49,285 nt of DNA, from positions 552,593 to 601,877 of the forward strand of contig NW_009799104.1 in NCBI RefSeq assembly GCF_000213175.1. Direction: 5' to 3'. This DNA comes from Neurospora tetrasperma FGSC 2508. Lineage: Eukaryota > Ascomycota > Sordariomycetes > Sordariales > Sordariaceae. A model generated the notes under the pieces. It made no database searches. It was not told where the DNA came from and saw only the letters and a program-made list of their open reading frames with translations. The position numbers and the translations under genes were made by a program. Position 1 is the stretch's first letter. Every line of letters begins with the position of its first letter. This document shows positions 10,048 through 21,740 of this stretch, piece by piece.

Positions 10048-13000
10048 CTAACACCCTCCTTCCTCCTTTTCCTCACAATCACTCATGCTCCCATACCCCG
10101 GATCATTCTCCATACCTATCACCGACCTGATAATCGACGAACACCTGCCAGTCATCTTTTGTCTCATCTTTCCATCTAGACCGACCTGTTCTCCCTGCGA
10201 ACTTCCGACCCAAATCCTCAGCGCGCCTGCCAAGCGTTCCAGCGCACCGGAGCACTGCTCCCTACAGACCGCGTGCCTCTCCAGCAACTCCATCAGGCAG
10301 TAAGCCGCCGTACACGCCAGAAGCGACATGCCCTCGTGCTTGGACTGGTCCGTCCCACCGGGCAGGATCGAGTTGAGAAACGCGATCGCTTGCTTCGGCG
10401 GGTCGGGGAACTTTTGGACATGGGCGATGCGCATGGCGTATTGAAGGGCCATGAGGGCGTCATGATCAGGAACGATCTGAGCCATGGGGGAGTCGATAAG
10501 CGGGGGGACGCCACGGCCATACTCGGGGTGCTTGTCCGGGTTGAGGGAGGGGTCGGAGGCCTTGAGAGCGGCGGCGATGCTAACGCCGCGCTTCTCGGAG
10601 ACGAGGACGGCGCGGGCCACAAGGGCACGCAGGTAGGCGTTGGAACCGATGGGGGCAATCTTGGCAGCGAGGGCAATTTCGTCAATGGTTTCCTGGGTGG
10701 CGTCGGTGATGCCGTCTTGGGCTCTGGCGAGGCTGGAGAGGAGGACGCGCTGGAGGATGGAGCTTGAGTACCACGCGGCGACGGCGTCCATGGGCGAACG
10801 AACGGCGGGGTCTTCGACGACGATGTTCATGCCGTCGGTTAGGTCTACCAGGTTGAAGGTCGTGGGGCGGTTGAAGGCGAGGTTGTGCGCTCTCTGCACG
10901 ATGCTATTGTTGAGAACGTCATCACAGTCCTGCTCGAGAAGGGTGGCAAGATGCTCCGGGAGGACATCTTCAGGGCTAGTGGAAGTTCGCTGCAGGATCA
11001 TGTTCAGTTGTCTGGCCTCATTCCATCTCGACCTCGCAATCTTGGCCGCAGGAAGGTTAGCAAGCGAAAATTTGCTGCTCAACTGCCAAAGCAAGACCCG
11101 AGTGTGAAGTGCCTTGAGCATCAAACGATGGGGAGTGTCGGGGAGGGTGCCCGAAGCGAGCAGCGTGAGAGTGAGACGGCTCCTATTGATCTCGACATCA
11201 CCGCCGGCAAGCTGGGCATCCAACGCAATGGTCCAGGCCTTGACACGAGCGGCCTCTTGTTCCTCGCTGAGTCCCGTCATCCACAGATAAGTCCCTACAC
11301 CAAACACATTGCGAAGGGTGAACTTGAGCGTCTTGAGCAACAACGCAGCAGCTTCGAGCAAAAAATTGTGTCGTGGCACCCAGACCGTTTGAATAGCCGT
11401 GAGCCAGGCTTGTCTCCTGACGTGAATTGGCGAGGCAAGCGAGGGCACGGCCTGAACCGCAGAATTGGGGCCTTTTGGCTTCTCCGACTTGGGCGCGTCG
11501 AAAAAGCTGTGGGGGAAAACTGTCCAAACGAGAAGAGCACCAAGAAAAAGAAGCTTGAGCTTGGCCATGATTTCAATGGCCGAAATGTAATATCCTCCAA
11601 CGCTGAGGTGCGACGAGCGAATAAAGGATCCGATAAGCTGTAGCGGCAGAGCGTAGAGACCACGTCCCTCGGTCGTTTCGTTGCTGGCTTCTTGCTCCAT
11701 GGCTGCCTCGACGAGCATCAGTCCGGCCAGCGAACCCACCATCATCTTTCCGAGATAAGGATTCCACCGCCCTTGCATCTGGTGTTGCTGTTGCTGTTGT
11801 TGTATTTGTTGTCTGCGAATGACGCCCGGATTGGCTACGAATCCCGGCTGTATGGCCGGTGGGCCCACCGGATACGGTCGTCCAGCGTTCATCTGTTGAG
11901 CCGTCAAGATGCGCTTCATGTCGTCGGGTATCGGGATTAGCCCCGGAGGATCTGGACCCCGAGGCGTTTGCATCGGGGTGCTCATGAACGCTGCAACGTC
12001 CTGAGGGTATTGAATGGGCGTAGGCGGGGCTTGCATAGGGTTGGTCATGCCGGTCATGGCACCGGCCATGAACAGCTTCTCGAATGCGGCGATTCGCGCA
12101 TGCATGCTGTTGTTCTCCTCAATCAAGCGGTTATTTCGCTTCTCCAAATGCCGAATGTATTCCGTAGCTTTGCTCAAAACCTGGATATCTCACATGTCAG
12201 CAGCATGCCCCTAGAGCGTGCATGACGCAGGGTGGTGGAGGCTACATACCGTAGCTTTATTTAACTTGTGCGCCGGAGTCAATCCATGAAGTTCCTCCCT
12301 GTCTTCCGTCGTATCTTCTCCCCTAGCACTCTTTGACATAATTCTCAAGGCAGGCACGCTGTCCCTCAGCGCTGCAATCTTGTCATTCAAATTTGTCCTA
12401 TACCTCTTCTCAATCATGTTATGCGCCGTCTTCTTTACTGGTTGGTGTCCATCCAAATCATCGTCATCGTCATCCTCGTCGACCTCGTCGGATGACTTTC
12501 GCTTTCTACTATTTGGCTTCGACGGCTCGAGGCCGTCTGGTGAGGATGCGGAACCCTTATCGTGGCCCATGCTGGCGTTGGAATCGGGACTGCCGGCGCT
12601 CTTGGGCGAGTGGTACTGGAGATGAGGCGGCATGGCGATGGTCTTGAGCCTCTCTTGCTGGGCTGGAGTCAGCTTGTGGCGAATGTTGGGGTTGATGTTG
12701 GTGCGAACGGAGATGGGCTCGGCCGATTGTTGCTGTGGCGAAGGAATGGAAAGGGCAGCGGCATAGATGCCGGGATCGATGCCAGCACCGGTCGTGTCGG
12801 GATAGAACTGGCCTTGCTGTTGCTGTCCCGGTTGCCCCTGTTGTTGGAGTCCCTGAGAGTTGAGACTGAAGTGGACAGGAAGGTCCCAGCTCTGGGGAAT
12901 GTTCAGCCCGTGCGGTACCTGGCCGAAGTTGTTGAAGTCAGGGCCGGAATTAAACGGAGGAGAGTCCCGAAGGTCCCAGTTGGAGATGTTGTCTTGGTTA

Positions 13001-13332
13001 AAATCAAAGGCCTGCTGCTGCTGCTGTTGGTACTGCTGCTGAGGGCTGATGCCGTTACCATGGTAGGCATTGGGCTGCTGGTGATGGCCTATCGGGGGGG
13101 AGTGGTTCGGATACTGCCGAGTCGGCCCACCACCGGTTGAGGCTCTCGAAGTGTCGGCCAGGGAGGAGGGAATAGAGGTGGGATCGGAGCTGGTGACCGC
13201 GTCGTTAACATTAGCGTTCAGGGAGCCGTGGCGTGCGAGCGTGGGCTCGTCCAGCTGCAACGGGGTGCTGATGTCGAAGCTGTCCAGACCTCCTTGGAAG
13301 CGGCCGGGCGAGTCAGCATCGGGATCGGCCAT
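10048..13332 (-). CDS. sah-2: SREBP-type bHLH membrane-bound transcription factor SAH-2
   Basis: Exon 1 is 13332-12250 and exon 2 is 12180-10048. The 69-nt intron has GTATGT, CTGAC and CAG signals and splits the bHLH region; the product is 1071 aa. The N-terminal 295 residues are Gln/Pro/Ser-rich with poly-Gln tracts. An acidic run and RKRK lead into the basic region and helix 1 at about 301-332 ([16 protein letters not shown]). Tyr311 is the residue that distinguishes SREBPs from other bHLH factors. Helix 2 and the zipper follow at about 352-400. Two hydrophobic segments at about 503-522 and 566-588 form an ER hairpin, followed by the long fungal SREBP C-terminal domain (DUF2014 type). Family knowledge: the precursor sits in the ER, is released by Dsc/rhomboid-type processing and enters the nucleus. 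In Neurospora, loss gives short aerial hyphae and raised cellulase secretion. The first exon-2 codon in some gene models (TTG) is not a start; the intron bridges it. Confidence 0.93.
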
Positions 13333-14434
13333 TTTGGGTCGTTAAGATGCTGGTATTCGGTAGTAATGCTGGCTGATGCTGGATCTGATTGCTGTACCCC
13401 GAGACCCCCTCAGATCAGACGGATTTGTACAGTGATGGGCTGTTGCATGCAGGCGGGATGTGAATCGAGCCCTTCCGAGTCCCGTCCGTCCGTCCTTGCG
13501 TGGTATGTTTGGCAAGCAAGCCAGGCGCAAGGTATGGAAGCGGGTTGGCGCGTGCGCTCGGTTGTCGTCTCCGTCTCTTAGGTTGTTTCCGGCAATGGCC
13601 GATAATGATGAGCAATATCCGCCTCTTTTCCTTTGCCCTTTTCTGCGATTTTTTTTCCCCTTTGCAATTCGCGTTGCTGAGCGGGAAAAGTGCGGCTGTT
13701 CCTGCTTCCGGAATTGGAGATTGTGAATTTCCCTGATTGGAGACAAAACCAAAGCCAAGTACGTGCGTTGAAGCTGCGTTGAAAAGAAAAGAAAAAGCGA
13801 CCCTTTCGTGTGCTGGTCCCGCTCCGCTATCTGCACGCACTGCACCGCAACTTTGCTTGCTGTCAGTGCCGCCCAAAATATGCAGCAAAAAGCAACAACC
13901 TCAACTGGAGAATAATACCCTTTTTTGTCGCACTGCGCACTGGAGACTTGGACAATGGCAGTCGTCGGTCTGCAAGTCAGTCTATAGTACGCATAGTATG
14001 CAGCACTATACTCTTTTACATCAACTTCAAGACCACGACAACAGCAACCTCGATGTTCCCTAAGGCGCGGTCTGACTTTCAAGCCCGAGTTTCGCTTTTC
14101 TTTCGTCAAGGACTAGAAAGTCGCGAATAGAGTGGGGTTGCCTCTACCTGGTTTTCCCTCCCTCTGTCACTTCTTTGGTTTCGTTTCCGAGTCTTCTCTC
14201 AACACTTTGTCCTTTTTCCCTGTTTCTTGGCTTCCCTCTGGCGAACAAGGTGGGCCAATGATGAAAGGTAGTAAGGGGTGATGTGGATGAACAAATGGAT
14301 GGATGGATGAGTGGGTGTTCCGGGACGGGTCAGGCGCTCTGAGGGAGCTTGGACCGCGTCTCGGGGTTTCGAAAGTGAGATCCCCTCAGCTCGATACTAG
14401 TGTCTGCAACGATTGACTTTCACACAATGTGAGC

Positions 14435-14468
14435 GTCGGTCGGTCGGTCGGTCAGTCGGTCGGTCGGT
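14435..14468. repeat. GGTC tetranucleotide microsatellite
   Basis: About eight GGTC units with one CAGTC interruption, in the region upstream of sah-2. Likely polymorphic between strains; no function is suggested. Confidence 0.85.
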
Positions 14469-17400
14469 TTGTTTGGCGTCTTGCTGGCTCACTCCAGTCT
14501 CACACGCTCTCTCTCCCGCGGCGTCGCAAATGTCGAATTGTTTGAGTGAGCTGATGCGCGGAAGGAAAGTGGTGTCGGGGGTGGAAGGGGCGATGGGGTT
14601 ACGGGTGGGACGATTTAAGACAGAATCGTATGATGATCATGGAAGGGACTGACCGGCTGGAGCCGAGCCCAAGTGAGGAATTCGGGCGGGCACAAGGCTT
14701 ATGTAACCACTTGGAATCTCCACAATTTACGCCCAGAACTTCAGTGTCACTTGTCTGTCTCCCACGGAAAGACGAGACAGGGAAGGAAACAGGAACGCCC
14801 GGGGCAGGAAAGGGCTCCAACGCAGCCGGGGACGGGGGCGCCAAGACTCGGGACACGTGCAACCAACCGACGACCTTTTGTCACTGAGTGGGTCTCCACA
14901 AAAGTCCACTCCACACGGGATGAGGCCCGGAACCAAGACAGGTAACCAATCATTGTCAGCCAAAGCAACGAAAGAACCCACTTGCGTATCGATAGAGAGC
15001 TGAAAAGGGTTAAGTTCCAATAGCCTTTTTTTGGGACTTAGCTTTTTAGCGCCTTTTTGATTCGAGAAGTTATCAACTTGTTCGCCAGCCGGTGGCACAA
15101 GCAAACATCGTCCATTGTCTCTAGGTAGTCAATGTCTCACTCTCTCGCTAAACTAGCAGCAAGAGGTGCGGCAACTAAACGATCCTGGAATTGGTCAAAT
15201 TCGATTCGTGAACGGTGAGGAGGATGCTGGGGGGGTGGAGGGGACAGATCTGGGTAGACGAAAAGTTAGCTTTGCGGTCGAATCCTTCTGCATCGCCTCT
15301 TTTCTTTTTTCCTGTTTTCTTGTTCGATGCCAGGTGAGTGTTGAATGCACAGGCTGGCGTCGTGACGGGTGCGCACTGTGGGTCAAGCGCATCGCAGCAG
15401 ACGCTTTACACTAAAGACTTGGCTATATTTGCCGAAAACAGGCTAGCTCGGTTGTTCCTGCACCGAACAGCCTTGACCTTGACTTTGGCATTGTGACTTG
15501 TGAAGAGGACGGGAGCCGGTGGACAACATGTGGAAGCAGTGCACAATCATCACACGAATTATGGCCATCACCGCCTTCCGCGGAACTTCGCCCGCGGATG
15601 TGTCTCTAGAAGACGGGAGGCGGGTCGATCGATGGAAGACCTAACGGATGATCGAGGGACCGGTTCACGACGATCTACCTCCCCTGCTTCTTCCATCTCA
15701 TGGTTCCTGCTTTTCGACGCCGTTGGTCCGCAACCCAGGAACCGGATGGTATGGTCCGGACGTATTGTCCCAAGAGAGATTGGTATTGTATGGTAATTCA
15801 CAAACTGCGCCTTGACTGTAAAGGGCGGACAAGCTCTATCCAAGCGCCGGAACAAATGGAGTTGGTGCAAGGAAACCTATCTTGTACCGAAATATATCGT
15901 ATTCATCACTGCCGGTGCTGCTGTCGGTAATCTGGAATAACCATTTCCCATCCCAATTCATCCCAATCCGCTATCCATTCCCATCCAATTTCAGAGCACG
16001 ATGTCTATGCGGTGAGATTACCCATCTCATCTATCATATTTCTTCAGCCACAGACTACAGAAGCACCTCGGCTTTTCCAAAAACACTTAGATCCAATCTC
16101 GGGGAATTCTTGGGAAAGAAATAAGTTTATGACAGGGTTTGCCGAAGCTATCAACGACAGTTATCAAATTCACCGGGCACCGTCATAGCATCCTACTAGC
16201 ATATCTGACATAGCATCCCCAAATATCACAAACTCGCAATTCGCAGTGACACATCAGTGACACACCAGAAAAGGGGGTTCATAATGTAGTGTAGGTTTGT
16301 TGAGCTCTTTCGGGGTCTCTCAACTCTCGACTCTGTCCGCCCTTTCGTTAAGACTCGCACGTTGTCGCCGGTTGGGCCGTCCAAAAGGGGGGCAAACCTT
16401 AAATTGGAGAGTACGCCGGTAGGTAGGGTGGCAAAAACTTCAACCAAGACATCCATGACAACCGAGAACCTAACCCCCAGACCGACAAAACCTGAATGTC
16501 TCGTGCAACACCACTGCAGTACATACCTCATGTATTCGCGAAGTCTACGCGAATCTTTGCGACTCCGCTTCTACACTACACTTATTGAACGTAATAATTT
16601 CGGGGCTGAAGCGAGAACGGCGTAAACAATTCTCTTCGGTAACTCGAGGCGAAAAAAAAACCCCACGTGTTAGTGCATAAGAATTATGTAAGAAGCCGCG
16701 ACCCGACTGGATTCAAGTTGTCTCGGCAGCGCACGCACTCATACGTACGCCCGCCTGCCAGGGCCACCACCAATTTTTCATAATATTTGGAAGACGGAAT
16801 CGCAACCGGCTGGGTGTACCCTTCTCTTGTTCTCTCGGATTGTCTGTTTTCGGTCGAGCTGAGTGAAGAAAACGAGCAGGGGCTTCCAATCAGCTTGACA
16901 GGTCCCGCGGGGCTTGTCATTGTTCAGCTGTTATAGCCATTCAACAACACATCAAGAGGAAAGCACAGCTAGCTGAGAGCTGAATGGTGGGCGATTTACT
17001 ACAGTACCAGCAGAAGACGTCAGATTCCTTCGTCGTCGTTGAACCTTTGTCATCGAGCTGAGGTATGTACGTACATATGCATTTTGTCTCCCCGGCCCGA
17101 AACTGCAATATGTCAGGAGTGTGTGCATCCCGCATTCATGTCCCCGGACTAAGTTCCCCTTCTTGTTGGTTTTCCAAGTCTGGATCTTCGGACAAGGCTA
17201 CCTTGGGCACTTCTACAAAAATTTCAATAACAAGATGTATGTACTGTAATTTGAGCTGCTGCCGGGCGCTGTGCTTGCTGCGATGATATATGACCCCCGA
17301 TTCTCTTCTGGTATACATGAATAAGGTACCTGCACCAGGATACATGCCTGAATTTGATCCCAATCCGCAGACACGGTCGCTCAAGTCCCCGAGTTTTGTG

Positions 17401-19593
17401 TTGTTGGCTCCAAAGACGGAAGTCACGCTCTGCATTGATTCAGTCAACGCTTCCCGTCACTGAAACGAATCTTGGCGGTGCCCCATAATATCTGAATCAC
17501 ATGTAATTAGGTCCTTCCAATGGGAATCGTGGGATTCCAATCCGGCCGGTGCATCTATGCTTCCTTCTTTCCGTCCCTTCTTTCCGTCCCTTGAACTCCA
17601 CAGGTCAGGTTGTTTATTGTTCCTTCCATGCCTGTCTCTCTTCTGGAACTGAGACTGGCATCCCGGGAGGCAACAAGGTTGTTCCCCTTCCCGAAAACTG
17701 ACTTGGGTTGGGGAATGTTTTGAACCTGGAGCAAGAAGATACCTCGAATCTAATGTTTTGAAACAATTTCCAAACTTCTTGAACATCAACTCCTCCAACT
17801 ATCTTCTTTTTTTTTTCAACTTGAAATATGTACATGCTGCGATGCTGTGTACGATTGATTTGTTTCATGCATCTGTTCTTAGTTGCAAGTGGTCAGCTGT
17901 ACCTGCGGAAGCTGTCTTTTACTTAGATACCGTATATAGAAACTCGCGAATTGCGCAATAATTCGAATTTTGCAGTAGGTACCTATGCTTGCATATTCTG
18001 CATGGCTTAGGGAGCGCCGCGTTCTTGCCCTCACCCCTTGGAGTATGCTTTGAGGATGGGGGTTCTAGATCCTATATGCATGCATTATTGTTGGAGCGAT
18101 GGAAAAGGATTCTTTCACTGACATATGTAGGAGGGTTGGGTATCTTCTACATATACACTACCTCGCTTCCGGATTTCGTCCCATGTATGCAGGATTCGAT
18201 CTGGGTCAGGTAACTTCTTGTTTCATTTTGGATGTATATCTTGGGACCCATGACCGTTGTTGACCTTTGTGTACGAAGCCATGCATCAGGTGGCCGGTTC
18301 AGCACGGATAGGATGCGGTTTAGCTAAGCCCAAACGGTGGTTCCATCAGCTGGCGAGAGGTAAGGACTGATGAGAGGACTGGAGTCTGGTCATCTTCCAT
18401 CTATTCACGCATATGTTGGGAGGGAAATTAGGTTGGTACGGACCGTTCCCTCTGGTATGGCACGGCACCTGGTGGCAGAGACCAACAACTTGTGGATGTG
18501 GATGTAGCTAGAGAGGAACTCAAGAAGTACAAGAAAGCCAGGGAAGTGAAACTTTTATCCAAGTGTCCCCCACCAAAAGTCTTACTGGGCGTCAGCATGC
18601 CGCGATGCGATACAAGGGACTTCGTGCGAGATAAAAATAGTAAGTGCCGTGGAGTTTGCGGAAACGAAGTGCAGATGATGGGTTGGGGTACATTTACGCT
18701 ATATGACTACTACAACTTTTGAAACTTGAAGCTGCCGTTGTCAGTAGTGTATACCTACCTTCGTTATCGGCCCAATTCCGTGGCTAGAAGTACCTCCGGC
18801 GGGAATTCGGGGACTGGAATCGATTGATATGCCACCCGCCCCGTCGAAAAGTCCGGTGGTAGCAGGGGCTCATATGGACAGTCCCTAGGGTAAGGTGACT
18901 TAAGTTGGCTCCGTCTCGCAGGCTTGACTGTGCAGATGCAGCAGTGTTGACCGTTTACAACAGGACTTGAATGACTGCACTCTTCAAGACATTATATACC
19001 GAAGGAGAGGGCAGCAAACCTCGCAAACGTAACCAAGTGAGTAGAAGTGAACCAAGATGGTGCAGAATGCTTGATTGTTGCTTTGGTTGGAAGGAAAAGA
19101 TATAAGAGTCATGCCGGAAACTCCAGGGCGGGGTGCACCTTCCACACGTACCTACCTACGGAGGTACGTGACTTCATGATCCCGTTCCAGAAGGCCTCCA
19201 ACTTGCCGGAACCCGGTCCAATATCACTCACTTCTCGAAACAATGTCAGTGTCATCCCTAATTCAAGTGATTTGGGCAATCGACATCATTCCCTACTTCA
19301 TCAACGCTACAATACTTCATCATCTCCTATTTTCTTCCGAAGCGTCGTCCTTCATCTTGCAATGATCTTCGTTAGGCGACATCAATCACTACACCTATTC
19401 ACCATCACGGATGACATCACAACTGATGGACACATAGGTGAAGTGTAAAACCCAGGTATCAAATTAACTTTTTCCATCAAGGAAAACAACCAGAGAAGAA
19501 TTGGTATATCGGTTATGTGTATGTACAACCCATCGAAGAGAAAGACAAAGAGAAGGGAAACAAAAAAAGGGTAAAAAAGAAGATCCTGCTTTA

Positions 19594-19643
19594 TCATCAC
19601 CATCACCATCACCATCACCATCGCCATCACCATCACCATCACC
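19594..19643. repeat. CATCAC hexanucleotide microsatellite
   Basis: About eight tandem CATCAC units with one CATCGC variant. It lies roughly 190 bp beyond the stop codon of the minus-strand membrane-protein gene, so it would appear as a GTGATG repeat in that gene's 3' UTR or just past it. Confidence 0.9.
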
Positions 19644-19832
19644 GTCCATGCCATCCATCCATCATGCCACTTATACCTTATCCATCACCCATCCATGTTT
19701 TTTACCCCCAATCTTTCCGCCCAATGCTACCATCCATCCATCCATCCTAAAGATATCAATCCCAAATTCCAGTACCATGCAATTTTTTTTCTTCTTTTTT
19801 TTTTCGCTCCACATCCCCTTTTTATCCCACAC

Positions 19833-21740
19833 CTACCAAATCTCCTCTTCACTCCTCACCATCTCCACCGTCGGCGTCTTGGGCTCAAACTTCTTCATCC
19901 TCTTCCTATCCGCCTTGGTCACCAACGACGGGGTAATCGGCACCACCGGCGAAAAGGGTTGGTACGGACTATACGGCACGGGCGCGCCCGTCCACGGCGT
20001 TCTGAGGCCAGCAGTGCCCGGACTCAGAGGGCCCGGCACTTGGCGGGTAAATACCGTCTGTTTGGTTGTCTGCGACCCGCTGGTGGGGCTAGCGAGGGAA
20101 GGCTCGTAAGCGCGGAGGGGCAGAGCGCCGCCGGCGCGGACGGCAGAGGAGGAGGCGGAGGCGTTCCCGCTTAGAGAGTTGAGAGGAGCGGGAGCGTTGG
20201 GGCGGAGAGTGCTGGATTTTCCAGTTGAGGAGGCGCCAGAGCGGGAAGAGGAGAAGGAAGCACCGGGTTTGGGAGACGCGGGGAGAGTGCGGGTTGAGTC
20301 GAGAGAGGGGAAGCGGTTGGCGCCGGGGCGAGGGGAGGAGGGGAGGCCGACGGTGCCGGAGGAGACGAGACCCGAGGTGGACCGGTCGGAGACGGCAGAG
20401 GGCGGGTCGGCGAGGTAGGCGTCGCCCGTGAGGGAAGAGGCGTTGGAGGCTGCTGAGGGGTCGCGGATGTGCGAGGGAAGACGCTCGTCTGGGCGAGCTC
20501 CTTCGCGCTCGCCGTGATTTGCAGGATGGTGGAGGGCGACGTCGATGCGTTGGTCGATGGACTGAATGCTTACGGGGGAGATGTCGGGGCTGGGGTATTG
20601 AGCCTGTTGACGGCGGAAGGGGAGCACGTCCGAGGGGATGGGAGGTGGCTTGGCCGGGGCGTAGTGACGCGGAGGGATCGAGTTCATCTCTTGCCCGTCG
20701 ACGTCCGGGTGGTAGCCGCGGGGGAAAGTGCCGGACATCGGGGTCATGATGGGCGAGGAGATGGAGAGGCCTTGGGGCGCCTTGTTCTTCTTGGGGGATT
20801 TGAGAAAGTTGAGGAAAGAGGCGCCGCGGGATTGCTTCTCCTCCTTTTCCTTGGAAAGGTTGAGATTGGAAGGCTTGTTTTTGCGGACAGTTCCTGGTGT
20901 TGCTGAGGCTTGTTGATGCGGTTGCTGGGAAGCAAATGATGACACCGAGGGTCTTGGTAGGTTTGGTGGTATGTACTGCCTCCCCTCTGCCTTTGCCTCC
21001 TCTTGCTCCATCACATGCCTGTACATCTCTTCTAGCTGTTGTTGCGCCATGGCTCTGTCGTGTTGGATCACCGTCTGGTCGACTGAAAGATCGTAACCGG
21101 ATGCGAGAACCGTCGAGGTTGGTGACCCAGCAGAGATGACTGAGTGTGATCTGCTGGCGCTAAGTGGTGATTCTCTGAATCCCCAGTTCCTGTATGGGCT
21201 CGGTGGGATTTGCAGCGTAGGAAGTGGTGGCGGGACTTGTCCGTACTCTTGCTGCTGGAGGAAGTGCTCTCCGAGTTCTTGTTGATGGAACTGTGCAAGT
21301 GTCTGTTTAAACTCCTCCTCGGATTGCTGAAGATATGCCGGGAGAGGGTTGAAGTCGAGGTACTTGTCTTCTTCCGGAAGGTCGGCGTTGATCAAAGCTT
21401 GACGCCGTCCTTTGGAAAGCACAAGAAGAAGGGTGGCGACAATGACCAATGATACCGCGTACGAACCAACAATGCCGCCAATCTGTGCTGGGAGATAGGC
21501 CGGGTCACGGATAGCACCTCGTGACAATGGGGGGCCGTCTTCTGGTGCCGGAGCGGGATCCCAATCGATGTTCAATGGGTTGTTGTTGCCTCTCGGAGAC
21601 AAGTTAGGCTGAGGTAAAGGAATGGCGAGGCAGAGATGAGGCCAAGTGAGAACGAGTGATGTGGCCAGGAGTGACAAGACCCAGGCCGAGTTATACTTGA
21701 TGTTGTTTCTGCTGATGAAAGTCCTGATACCAAGGGGCAT
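19833..21740 (-). CDS. Predicted single-pass membrane protein with long Ser/Pro-rich tail (635 aa)
   Basis: An uninterrupted 635-codon frame; I do not recognise a named family. Residues 1-40 form a likely signal peptide with a hydrophobic core (SLLATSLVLTWPHLCLAI). A short Pro-rich extracellular segment follows (about 41-86). A clear transmembrane helix at about 88-109 ends in KGRR, which predicts a cytosolic tail of about 525 residues. The tail is Ser/Pro/Gln-rich with many basic and SP/TP sites that could be phosphorylated. The final 45 residues look constrained: SPYQPFSPVVPITPSLVTK, then DRKRMKKFEPKTPTVEMVRSEEEIW. Family knowledge: fungal wall sensors and many uncharacterised ascomycete membrane proteins share this build, but it has no WSC or Cys-rich ectodomain. 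It lies 1.9 kb from the divergent helicase gene. It is probably a real gene of unknown function. Confidence 0.85.
   Translation of the reverse strand: MPLGIRTFISRNNIKYNSAWVLSLLATSLVLTWPHLCLAIPLPQPNLSPRGNNNPLNIDWDPAPAPEDGPPLSRGAIRDPAYLPAQIGGIVGSYAVSLVIVATLLLVLSKGRRQALINADLPEEDKYLDFNPLPAYLQQSEEEFKQTLAQFHQQELGEHFLQQQEYGQVPPPLPTLQIPPSPYRNWGFRESPLSASRSHSVISAGSPTSTVLASGYDLSVDQTVIQHDRAMAQQQLEEMYRHVMEQEEAKAEGRQYIPPNLPRPSVSSFASQQPHQQASATPGTVRKNKPSNLNLSKEKEEKQSRGASFLNFLKSPKKNKAPQGLSISSPIMTPMSGTFPRGYHPDVDGQEMNSIPPRHYAPAKPPPIPSDVLPFRRQQAQYPSPDISPVSIQSIDQRIDVALHHPANHGEREGARPDERLPSHIRDPSAASNASSLTGDAYLADPPSAVSDRSTSGLVSSGTVGLPSSPRPGANRFPSLDSTRTLPASPKPGASFSSSRSGASSTGKSSTLRPNAPAPLNSLSGNASASSSAVRAGGALPLRAYEPSLASPTSGSQTTKQTVFTRQVPGPLSPGTAGLRTPWTGAPVPYSPYQPFSPVVPITPSLVTKADRKRMKKFEPKTPTVEMVRSEEEIW

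Larger units (their letters stand above)
13333..19832. other. Long region upstream of sah-2, no confident gene
   Basis: About 6.5 kb between sah-2 and the next gene on the same strand. The part nearest sah-2 is probably its promoter and long 5' UTR, as is common for Neurospora regulators. On the sah-2 sense strand, positions 14282-14273 read ATCACCCCTT, an 8 of 10 match to a sterol response element about 940 bp before the ATG. Repeats include GGAT units (about 14295-14310) and GGTC units (14435-14468). A CACGTG E-box lies at 16664-16669. The minus-strand frame 14109-13342 is open for 255 codons but has no internal ATG. Nothing from about 15 to 19.5 kb looks coding. Confidence 0.55.

Noticed and set aside
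13342-14109. 255-codon minus-strand frame ending 9 nt before the sah-2 start
   Set aside because: It contains no ATG; the open frame starts at a TTG, and the translation is low-information with Cys and Arg clusters. Not a usable upstream ORF.
19594-19643. CATCAC array considered as a CRISPR-like or His-tag-like coding repeat
   Set aside because: There are no spacers, and the only frames across it are short; it is a simple microsatellite.
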